Positions 23,901 through 29,000 of a DNA stretch of 29,000 bases are shown in pieces; the stretch's first letter is position 1, and the number at the start of each line of letters is the position of its first letter. Source of the DNA: Conexivisphaera sp046536535. GTDB lineage: Archaea; Thermoproteota; Nitrososphaeria; Conexivisphaerales; Conexivisphaeraceae. The stretch lies in assembly GCA_046536535.1 (NCBI GenBank), contig JAWDMO010000009.1, positions 1 through 29,000 of the forward strand, written 5' to 3'. Under the pieces are notes generated by a model. It had not been told where the DNA came from, searched no databases, and worked only from the letters and a program-made list of their open reading frames with translations. The position numbers and the translations under genes were made by a program.

Positions 23901-24085
23901 CGATAGAGCGCCCTGTTCGATAGATCGGATAGATCCGGGTCCCGGGATGAGGCCAGCCCCGGGAGCAGGCCCGAGAACATTGTCCCGGAGAACTCCGGCC
24001 GAACCGCATCCTCCCTGTATACGTAGTAATCGTAGCCGAGCTCCCTGAGGATCGCGGAGGTGTCCCCCGGCGCGAGCTGCTCCAA
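20960..24085 (-). CDS. large uncharacterised SF2 helicase (DELD box)
   Basis: A 1041-residue protein starting at TTG 24085. The N-terminal half is an SF2 helicase: LYRHQEEAYNA (Q-motif-like, 60-70), RSGTGSGKTEAW (80-91), VYPTLALSNDQ (105-115), VTNPAFL (161-167), IVIDELDFYG (193-202, DELD instead of DEAD/DEAH) and VLTATLRDP. The second domain has TLVFTRNIAKAEEL, ISPKTLSQGLDIGLVG and FIQKEGRKGRRE. It resembles the Lhr/MrfA side of SF2, but I see no Lhr signature domains and no DUF1998 cysteine cluster. The C-terminal half (about 480-1041) is unassigned: it is rich in Tyr/Arg, contains PPRKGFGRYDKIPNRVL, and ends with a helical stretch. Its substrate is unknown. It has its own TATA box and is monocistronic. 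Confidence 0.8.
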   Translation of the reverse strand: MEQLAPGDTSAILRELGYDYYVYREDAVRPEFSGTMFSGLLPGLASSRDPDLSDLSNRALYRHQEEAYNALQAGRNLILRSGTGSGKTEAWLLHVAKSGVRALAVYPTLALSNDQIRRIVEISRVTGLKVEALDALRRDDMVHARGRAALRSAIGELNILVTNPAFLMNEVKKLVAGSRGRLMDRFLSSVGLIVIDELDFYGPREIALLLSMLRLLKDAASGDFRVAVLTATLRDPGPLAEFLRGLTGHEVSVVEGMPFRVENRVYVVLGKDLRGIWDELRSHEDELRASGSVGDDVLEALHDYEKFRLSHFKVIEAARALGIGIPGTEYDPVEILRRYADDPVLTLVFTRNIAKAEELGRKLRSALPPELQDRVAVHHHLASRAARAEREERARRGEVKVLISPKTLSQGLDIGLVGRIVHVGLPESVREFIQKEGRKGRRESLAYSETVVFPLYAWDRELLSRGVETLRRWMELQPERALVNPRNRYMTLFESLARFTSPSLRQSLPREGYEFLMSMGLVEGNELTDAGKRVWRNMNFYEFAPPFGVKRLIDEEPAPRYLEDVSHCDLVEKFQPGSIDYSADGVVVEHRRAEGAVTAIVERRLSERALWDYEPLAQAYEEYEKAKFQWRERPNIVSDYMNGRLHSDVRCVVYPPRKGFGRYDKIPNRVLWRIYSSQPIVRRISGRTSVRRDMRVVDVPASTSGRYSDYTYGVGLELDPAEDVNLLRIGLAYILIILRRKHGISLDALQYDLGKVGEKKYMGLHEPESSGLLEELDWAALRSEVESYLPDDLDDVLMSALDEYAYADFLGYGLRWDLARAYALRAIDYLLLQQRVVMRVRGRLVSVPKPSRALKLLSMDALSLPLDDEERVRLIAVATYDGEESSAIVLKSEFGLLSGDGDEVRRRVFAAVDSGFRVLVYDMRSTLDALNASGMASLAMLLRQMSSEHGLVEVRGEISGALEEDVPLSEADAAILGRERKVGLAELRREYEYARSRIRGIEYAEWEYHIKYLNAYLEEFVRENAESALLLHLAADRLRGP

Positions 24086-24109
24086 CGCTCGTCGCGCGAT
24101 TCACGCGGG

Positions 24110-24118
24110 GATAAAAAG
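24110..24118 (-). promoter_or_regulatory. TATA box for the DELD helicase gene
   Basis: The minus strand reads CTTTTTATC, centred about 29 bases before the TTG at 24085, which supports that unusual start. Confidence 0.5.
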
Positions 24119-24244
24119 GAGACGGGGAATCTGGGAAGTCCGCCTATCTCCTCCCTGAAGGTCGGAGTTTTAGTTTTACCGCTTCCCCCAAACCCCTAAC
24201 ACCTTTATAATGTGTAGTGGAATGCCGCGTGATCCGCTCATATT

Positions 24245-24253
24245 CCTTTTATC
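24245..24253 (+). promoter_or_regulatory. TATA box for the glcD-like gene
   Basis: CCTTTTATC is centred about 26 bases before the GTG at 24275, predicting a leaderless mRNA. A second AT-rich box, CTTTATAATG at about 24202-24211, lies further upstream and could drive a longer transcript. Confidence 0.5.
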
Positions 24254-24274
24254 GCCGGGCGACCGCGCCCCTGC

Positions 24275-25669
24275 GTGGCGAGCGCGAGGCGTTATTCCCG
24301 TGTCGAGGAGGCGGACCTCGAGGCCCTCAGGGGGATCGTTGGCCCCGATAACGTGTCGACTAGGGATTGGGAGCTCGAGATAGCCAGCTCGAACGCGGTG
24401 AGCGAGATCGAGGGGGCCGCGGAGGCCGTCGTGTGGCCGACGAGCGCCGACCAGGTATCGGGAATACTGCGCTACTGCTCGCGGCGCGGGATACCGGTGA
24501 CGCCGCGCGGCAGCGGGAGCAGCACCTCGGGCAACGCGTCCCCGGTCATGGGGGGCGTCGTCATCAGCACGAGGAGGATGAACCGCATCCTGGAGGTGAG
24601 CCGGGAGGACCTGCTCGCGGTGGTCGAGCCCGGCGTGATTTACGAGGATCTCAACGCGAGGCTGAGGGAGCAGGGGCTCTTCTTCCCGCCGGAGCCAGCG
24701 AGCGGCAGCGTCAGCACTATAGGCGGCATGGTGGGCAACAACTCGTCGGGGTTCAGGGCCGTGAAATACGGCGTCACGAGGGACTACGTGACCGAGCTGG
24801 AGGTCGTGCTCCCGAGCGGCGAGATAGTCCGCCTGGGCACCAAGGCGCCGAAGAGCAGCATCGGGTACGACCTGGTGAGGCTCTTCGTGGGAAGCGAGGG
24901 GACGCTTGGGTTCTTCTCCAAGATCACGCTCAAGCTGAGGCCGCTCCCCGAGGCCAGGAGGACTGGCATCTGCTATGCGGCGACGCCGGAGCGCGCATCC
25001 AGCGCTATCTTCGAAATCGTCGCGTCCCCGGCGCGCCCGAGCGCCGTGGAGTACATGGATTCCAGGGTCCTCAGGCTCCTGGTCGACAGCGGATATCCTT
25101 ACAGGGACGCCGGGGCGGCCCTCCTCCTGGAGACGGACGGCACGGAGAAGGCGGCGGAGGAGGGAATGTCCAGGCTTGAGGCCGTGTGCAGATCCAAGGG
25201 AAACGAGTTCGGGCCCGTGGAGGGAGCGGAGGAGGAGGCCATGTGGAAGGGCAGGAGATCCCTGGGCGCGCTGGTCGCCAAGCTATCCCCGGCGGTGATA
25301 GTCGGCGACGTGGACGTCCCCGTCTCGAGGCTGCCGTGGATGGTCGAAGAGATCTACCGGCTGGGCGACGGAATGGGCGTCGGGCTGGTCGTCTTCGGCC
25401 ACGCGGGCGACGGAAACCTCCACGTCAACATACTCGTCGGCGGGACGGACGATGCGGCGCACAGGAGGGCGATGGACCTCTACTCCAAGATAATTGAGAA
25501 GGCCGTGGAGGCGGGGGGAGCCATAGCGGGGGAGCACGGCATAGGGTTCGAGAAACGCCCGTTCATGGAGGCACAGCACGGCCGCGCGGCGCTGGAAATC
25601 ATGAGGGGGATTAAGGGGGCTGTGGACCCGACATGGATCATGAACCCGGGGAAGCTGCTGCCGGATTAG
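24275..25669 (+). CDS. glcD: FAD-linked 2-hydroxyacid oxidase/dehydrogenase (GlcD-like)
   Basis: A 464-residue flavoprotein of the VAO/PCMH FAD-binding fold. The N-terminal FAD domain has VVWPTSADQVSGIL (about 52-65), PVTPRGSGSSTSG (74-86), VEPGVIYEDLN, and GSVSTIGGMVGNNSSG (149-164). The C-terminal FAD-oxidase domain has FGHAGDGNLHVN and AGEHGIGFEKR, which hold metal/substrate ligands in the glycolate oxidase subunit GlcD and D-lactate dehydrogenases. It oxidises a D-2-hydroxyacid (D-lactate or glycolate) to the 2-oxoacid. The electrons very likely pass to the Fe-S protein encoded next, whose start lies inside this gene (37-base overlap). The exact substrate cannot be read from sequence. Confidence 0.9.
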   Translation: MASARRYSRVEEADLEALRGIVGPDNVSTRDWELEIASSNAVSEIEGAAEAVVWPTSADQVSGILRYCSRRGIPVTPRGSGSSTSGNASPVMGGVVISTRRMNRILEVSREDLLAVVEPGVIYEDLNARLREQGLFFPPEPASGSVSTIGGMVGNNSSGFRAVKYGVTRDYVTELEVVLPSGEIVRLGTKAPKSSIGYDLVRLFVGSEGTLGFFSKITLKLRPLPEARRTGICYAATPERASSAIFEIVASPARPSAVEYMDSRVLRLLVDSGYPYRDAGAALLLETDGTEKAAEEGMSRLEAVCRSKGNEFGPVEGAEEEAMWKGRRSLGALVAKLSPAVIVGDVDVPVSRLPWMVEEIYRLGDGMGVGLVVFGHAGDGNLHVNILVGGTDDAAHRRAMDLYSKIIEKAVEAGGAIAGEHGIGFEKRPFMEAQHGRAALEIMRGIKGAVDPTWIMNPGKLLPD

Positions 25670-26892
25670 CGCGGGGGATCCGGGAACTCCTCGGCGAGGC
25701 CGCGGACGTCGCGGCGCTCTGCATGAGGTGCGGATTCTGCAACGCGGCGTGCCCGACCAGCGCCGTCCCATCCGCGTACTTGGAGTCCAGGACGAGCCGC
25801 GGAAGGGCGATCCTGTTCAGGGGGCTACTGACCGGGAGGACCGTGGACGAGCCGCTCTCGGACGAAGTAGCGTCCGACGTCGATTACTGCATGAGCTGCG
25901 GCAGGTGCATGAACGCATGCCCGCTGGAGATACCGATTCCGCTGCTCGTGGGCGCATATCGCGAGCTCAGGGGCAGGGAGAGGGGGAGGGGACCGGCGGA
26001 GGCCGTGCTGCGCAGATACGAGGCGCTGGATAGGCTGGCGGGAGAGGTCCCGGGCATCTACAACGCGGCCGCGGGGCTCATGAGGGGGGCCGCGGCGCGG
26101 GCGCTCGGCTTCAGGGAGGACCTCGAGCTGCCGCGGGCGAGCCGCCGGAGGCCGAACCTCAGGAGCTGGGAGGGGGGCGACGTCCTGCTGCTGATCGACA
26201 CCTACACGTGGGCACACGAACCGGAAGCGCCGGAGGCCGTCTGGAGGCTGCTGACCGCGATGGGCCTCAGGCCCGAGGTCGTGGGGCCGCTGGACCACGG
26301 CATGGTGCTCCTGGACCTGGGTTACATGTCGCGCCTGAAGGAGGAGGGCGCCAGGCTCGTCGGGGAGATCGGCAATGCCGCACGCGGAAGGCCCATAGTG
26401 ATCGTATCGCCCGCGAGCTACTACATGTTCAGGAGGATATACCCGCTGTTGCTCGGGGACGCGGCACGGCGCCTCGCGGCGGGGATAACCGATGTCTACG
26501 GGCTCCTCATGGAGAGGTGCAGGGGCACCGGGCGGGACGGCGGAGGCGTAGTTTATCATGAGTCGTGCCTGGCGAAGTCCAACGGCCAGGGCGACAGGAT
26601 AGCCGGAGCGCTCAGGATGGCCGGATACGGCGTACAGGGCACCCTGAGGAGGTGCTGCGGCCTCGGTGGGGCATGGGGCCTCAGGAGGAACACCGCCGGC
26701 ATATCGGATGAGATGGTGAATGAGTTCCTCGAGGAGGCGAGCGGCCTCCCGGAGGGCTCGACCGTGGCCAGCGAGAGCGAGGCGTGCAGGTTCCAGCTCA
26801 GGAGGCTCCTCCCGCGCGCCGCCGTGATGTACCCGGCGGAGCTCCTCAGGAGGGCCCTAGAAGAGGGCCGCCTTCACTGCGCCCACCCATAG
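25633..26892 (+). CDS. glcF: GlcF-like Fe-S electron-transfer subunit
   Basis: A 419-residue protein with two N-terminal 4Fe-4S motifs, CMRCGFCNAACP (30-41) and CMSCGRCMNACP (86-97), followed by a CCG-type domain with YHESCLAKSN and RCCGLGGAWG near the C terminus. This is the arrangement of GlcF/GlpC/HdrD-like partners of FAD hydroxyacid dehydrogenases. The second half of the CCG signature is reduced to ASESEACRFQL. The start ATG lies within the glcD-like gene. With GlcD it should form a soluble or membrane-peripheral complex; no transmembrane segment is visible. The 3' end overlaps the convergent methyltransferase gene by 36 bases. Confidence 0.88.
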   Translation: MDHEPGEAAAGLARGIRELLGEAADVAALCMRCGFCNAACPTSAVPSAYLESRTSRGRAILFRGLLTGRTVDEPLSDEVASDVDYCMSCGRCMNACPLEIPIPLLVGAYRELRGRERGRGPAEAVLRRYEALDRLAGEVPGIYNAAAGLMRGAAARALGFREDLELPRASRRRPNLRSWEGGDVLLLIDTYTWAHEPEAPEAVWRLLTAMGLRPEVVGPLDHGMVLLDLGYMSRLKEEGARLVGEIGNAARGRPIVIVSPASYYMFRRIYPLLLGDAARRLAAGITDVYGLLMERCRGTGRDGGGVVYHESCLAKSNGQGDRIAGALRMAGYGVQGTLRRCCGLGGAWGLRRNTAGISDEMVNEFLEEASGLPEGSTVASESEACRFQLRRLLPRAAVMYPAELLRRALEEGRLHCAHP

Positions 26893-28011
26893 ATTGCCGT
26901 GCCGGCCCCTGCGTCCGTCGAGGATCCTGAGGCCGGCTGCCGAGAGCGCCGCGGCCATCTGCCTGTGTTCCGTCGTTATCGCGACCACGACGCCGTCGGG
27001 CTCGAGCATGGCGGGGAGGCGGGAGGCGAACCTCCTGTAGAGGCCCGCGACGCGCTTCCTACCGCCGGGCGATATGCCGTAGGGCGGATTGGTCACGATG
27101 AACGGGAAGCGGCGATCCGGCTCCCACCTCGTGGAGTCCGCCAGCGATATCGACACCGCTCCGGATACCCCGGCCGACTCCACGTTCTTCATCGCCCCGC
27201 TGTAGTACTTGGGGTTGACCTCGAGCCCCCGTATGTCGCCCGGACGCGGCGTGTCGGGCAGGGGATCCGGGTCGTCGCGCCTCTCCTCGGCCTCCATCGA
27301 TGGATCGTATATCGGGAGCCTCCTGTACGCGTACTCCCTGTGCTCGTGCACCGTCCGCCCGATCCACCTGAGCGCCGCCTCTATCGGTATCGTCGCACCC
27401 CCCGTGAACGTGTCCAGCAGGGGCCCTCCGCGCCATCCCGCGAACATGACCAGCGCGTACGCCAGGGACGGCATTATGGAGCTCGGGTGATTGAACCTCC
27501 TCCACTCCCTGACGTGGAGGCTCTCCCCGGTGGTATCGACCGAGATGAAGAGCTCCTCGCCGATCACGTCGGCCCTTATCACGACGTCCGGATCGGCCGT
27601 GTCGATCCTCGGCCGGACGCCGCCGGATGATCCGCGGGAGCCCATGACCGCCCGGGCGACCGTCGATGTCACGTCGCCCGGGGTGAACCCGTGGACGCCG
27701 TTCACCTCGCCCCTGACGGCGAACGACCGCCCGGGCCCGATCAGATCGTATTCGATGCCCGAGGCCCGCTCGCGGATATCATCGAGGCCGCCCACCCTGA
27801 ATACGCCGAGCAGGAGCAGGATCCTGTGCGCGGTCCTGGCCCACGCGTTCAGCCTGTAGATCAGTCGCACATCCCCCTCCACGATTATTCTCCCGTCCCG
27901 GATGCCCAGGACGCGGCCGCCCAGGGCCTCCGCCTCGATCGCGCTTATGTCCTCGAATCCGGCCGCGCACGTGAGCAGAAATCGCTGCGTGAACCGTCCC
28001 CCTCCGAGCAA
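26857..28011 (-). CDS. THUMP-domain RNA methyltransferase (TrmN/Trm14-like)
   Basis: About 384 residues from TTG 28011 (GAGG a few bases upstream, 8 bases after the previous stop). The N-terminal THUMP-type region has FLLTCAAGFEDISAIEAEALGG (from 11) and then ADPDVVIRADVIGEELFISVDTTGESLHVREWR (about 139-171). The C-terminal Rossmann methyltransferase has HPSSIMPSLAYALV, motif I DTFTGGATIPIEAA (200-213), and catalytic motif IV NPPYG (308-312). The NPPY motif marks N2-guanine methylation (m2G) of RNA. The family includes Trm14/TrmN (m2G6 of tRNA) and the 23S rRNA enzyme RlmL; tRNA is the likelier substrate in archaea. Upstream frame sequence beyond the TTG overlaps the previous gene and is not part of it. 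Confidence 0.85.
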   Translation of the reverse strand: MLGGGRFTQRFLLTCAAGFEDISAIEAEALGGRVLGIRDGRIIVEGDVRLIYRLNAWARTAHRILLLLGVFRVGGLDDIRERASGIEYDLIGPGRSFAVRGEVNGVHGFTPGDVTSTVARAVMGSRGSSGGVRPRIDTADPDVVIRADVIGEELFISVDTTGESLHVREWRRFNHPSSIMPSLAYALVMFAGWRGGPLLDTFTGGATIPIEAALRWIGRTVHEHREYAYRRLPIYDPSMEAEERRDDPDPLPDTPRPGDIRGLEVNPKYYSGAMKNVESAGVSGAVSISLADSTRWEPDRRFPFIVTNPPYGISPGGRKRVAGLYRRFASRLPAMLEPDGVVVAITTEHRQMAAALSAAGLRILDGRRGRHGNLWVGAVKAALF

Positions 28012-28019
28012 GGGAAACC

Positions 28020-28481
28020 TCAGTGCTTGGCGGGCTCGTAGCAGAAGTACGGCCTTCCCCCGTTTATCGACTCCATAGCCGCGTTCACTATGTAGTCCTC
28101 GACGTCCCGCCAGCGCCTGTCCCAGTCCACTCCCAGGAGCACGTAGTGCGCGTCGCCCTCGGACTCGGCGACGACCGCCCAGAGCGGCTTGCCGTAGAAG
28201 GGCTTCACCAGCCTCATCCCGTGGAAATCGCAATAGTACCTTCCCCCGCGCTCGCCCATGTGGGCGCAGTGGAGGCACCACTTGGACATCCATATGATGT
28301 CCCTCTGCGGCCTGTGGACGCGCGCTATCTCCTCCTCGAGCCTCTGCGCCTCACTCCTGGCTATGTCCTCGAGCCTGCGGCGGCCCTCGTCGGTCCCCAG
28401 GTAGTAATCCAGGTTCTCATAGACGTCCCTCACCCACGAGAACGCCCCGCCGTTGCGCCCCTCGTCGCCGCCCTGCCCCAC
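28020..28481 (-). CDS. uncharacterised Cys/His protein (153 aa)
   Basis: I do not recognise this family. The protein starts at GTG, has a charged helical N-terminal half (LEDIARSEAQRLEEEIARVHRPQR), then a compact cluster WCLHCAHMG...YYCDFHGMRLVKPFYGKPLWAV (about 68-103). Two Cys (CxxC), a later Cys and nearby His could bind a metal. The end is aromatic (RPYFCYEPAKH). A TATA box is correctly placed for a leaderless mRNA. The methyltransferase gene follows after 8 bases, so the two share an operon, and an accessory role in RNA modification is possible but unproven. Confidence 0.7.
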   Translation of the reverse strand: MGQGGDEGRNGGAFSWVRDVYENLDYYLGTDEGRRRLEDIARSEAQRLEEEIARVHRPQRDIIWMSKWCLHCAHMGERGGRYYCDFHGMRLVKPFYGKPLWAVVAESEGDAHYVLLGVDWDRRWRDVEDYIVNAAMESINGGRPYFCYEPAKH

Positions 28482-28502
28482 GCCATTCCTGTAGATCGCG
28501 CC

Positions 28503-28514
28503 GGCTAAATAAGC
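28503..28514 (-). promoter_or_regulatory. TATA box for the Cys/His protein / methyltransferase operon
   Basis: The minus strand reads GCTTATTTAGCC, centred about 28 bases before the GTG at 28481, giving a leaderless or near-leaderless transcript. Confidence 0.5.
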
Positions 28515-28767
28515 AATCGGTGGGGATAACGGACAGCTGACGAGCCGACGCGCGTCGAATAGTGCCCTGCCCCGCAGTGCGCTCGGATTTTAATCTGACA
28601 TTTTTGGCCTTTTCTGGAAATAATCTGTTAATATCGGGCAGTTCGGGCCTAAAACAGGATTTCACGGTTTATTTCTAATAAAAGCCGACGCTCACGGCCT
28701 TTTTTTGATTTAGACGGAGAATTTCTGGCTGATAACTGTTAGAGCCGTAAAACTCGGCGGTAAGCGG
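28515..28767. other. AT-rich intergenic stretch without a recognisable gene
   Basis: The 328 bases between the genes at 28481 and 28810 hold no convincing coding frame. After a GC-rich start the sequence becomes strikingly AT-rich for this genome from about 28588 on, with repeated AATCTG (28592 and 28631 regions), several T-runs and a small hairpin followed by seven T (28684-28706). No tRNA or rRNA fold is evident. It may hold a small RNA gene, a regulatory leader or only promoter DNA. Confidence 0.4.
28684..28706 (+). terminator. hairpin plus T-run (terminator-like)
   Basis: GCCG (28684-28687) and CGGC (28695-28698) can pair around a 7-base loop, with T7 at 28700-28706. On the other strand the same stem is followed by TTTTATT. 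There is no gene just upstream on the plus strand, so if it is a terminator it would end an unannotated transcript from this spacer. Confidence 0.3.
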
Positions 28768-28781
28768 AAAATTTTTAAAAA
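28768..28781 (+). promoter_or_regulatory. TATA box for speD
   Basis: AAAATTTTTAAAAA, preceded by GCGG (BRE-like), is centred about 33 bases before the ATG at 28810, giving a predicted start near 28803 and a leader of only a few bases. Confidence 0.55.
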
Positions 28782-28809
28782 TGGGCTGCGAAGCTAGGCC
28801 CGAGGCGGG

Positions 28810-29000
28810 ATGGGGGCCAGCTTCTCGAGGTTCCTCGGCAGGCACCTGGTGTGCGAACTCCACGGGATATCCCCGGATATTTTGAGGGATAAGGAGCTCC
28901 TCAGGGATATGATGCTGAAGGCCGCGGATGCATCGGGATCCACGGTGGTCGGCGATTACTTCTACAAGTTCGAGAACGATATGGGGGTGACGGGCGTCGT
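28810..29000 (+). CDS. speD: S-adenosylmethionine decarboxylase proenzyme, N-terminal part (runs off the window)
   Basis: The first 63 complete codons are visible. GRHLVCELHGISPDIL (10-25), the helix RDMMLKAADASGSTVVG and FYKF...GVTGVV match the N-terminal part of prokaryotic SpeD. The self-cleavage Ser that forms the pyruvoyl cofactor lies beyond the window, so activity cannot be judged. SpeD makes decarboxylated SAM for spermidine and longer polyamines (in archaea also some arginine decarboxylases belong to this fold and family). It starts at ATG, with its own TATA box after the AT-rich spacer. Confidence 0.85.
   Translation, partial: MGASFSRFLGRHLVCELHGISPDILRDKELLRDMMLKAADASGSTVVGDYFYKFENDMGVTGV

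Noticed and set aside
24188..24274. Possible tRNA or structured RNA in the helicase/glcD spacer
   Set aside because: No acceptor-stem pairing, T-loop or anticodon arm could be recognised; only promoter-like boxes are visible.
1..29000. CRISPR array, attachment site or prophage
   Set aside because: No regularly spaced repeats, integrase, tRNA gene or phage-type genes were seen in the window.

Overview
This window looks like chromosomal DNA of a GC-rich, probably thermophilic archaeon of the TACK lineage. The grounds are: TATA-like boxes about 25-30 bases before most first genes; frequent GTG/TTG starts with little or no leader; heavy use of AGG (Arg) and ATA (Ile); an archaeal-type glyceraldehyde-3-phosphate dehydrogenase; Lhr-type helicases; and a THUMP tRNA methyltransferase. 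I cannot name the species. No rRNA, tRNA, CRISPR array or plasmid/phage module is visible.

Layout. 1-1687: the 3' part of an IS200/IS605-type element (TnpB, less GC-rich than its surroundings) inserted into an alpha/beta-hydrolase gene, of which only the C-terminal part remains here. 1836-2999: a four-CBS-domain protein with a ribosome-hibernation-factor-like tail. 3057-7212: a tight plus-strand operon (unknown 88-residue protein, PfkB-family kinase, SMC-like ATPase, kleisin-like protein, tandem winged-helix KITE protein). 12667-7178 (minus): an Fe-S CCG-domain protein, a LutB-like LUD/ferredoxin protein, a gamma-carbonic-anhydrase-like protein and Lhr helicase 1. 13933-12713 (minus): a YchF/Obg-type GTPase. 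14043-17686: an MBL-fold exonuclease and Lhr helicase 2, overlapping. 18459-17662 (minus): prephenate dehydrogenase. 18537-20973: GAPDH and pyruvate kinase. 24085-20960 (minus): a large uncharacterised SF2 helicase. 24275-26892: a GlcD/GlcF-type 2-hydroxyacid oxidase pair. 28481-26857 (minus): an unknown Cys/His protein and a THUMP methyltransferase. 28810-29000: the start of S-adenosylmethionine decarboxylase, after an AT-rich 330-base gap.

The most interesting item is the operon at 4272-7212. The SMC-like ATPase carries Smc5/Smc6-type signatures (QSGGERS, PFR-x-x-DEFDV-x-MD, ITP where ordinary SMCs have ITH). The next gene resembles the Nse4 kleisin and the third resembles Nse3/MAGE. It therefore reads as a minimal archaeal Smc5/6-like complex with a single, very short SMC that has no visible hinge. 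Its gene is interrupted by a one-base frameshift in a GGGG run at 5385-5388. Three SF2 helicases and an MBL nuclease in the same 20 kb suggest a DNA/RNA-maintenance neighbourhood. Two Fe-S oxidase gene pairs (LutB-like and GlcDF-like) probably feed 2-hydroxyacids such as lactate or glycolate into central metabolism, close to GAPDH and pyruvate kinase. All four convergent gene pairs overlap at their 3' ends.
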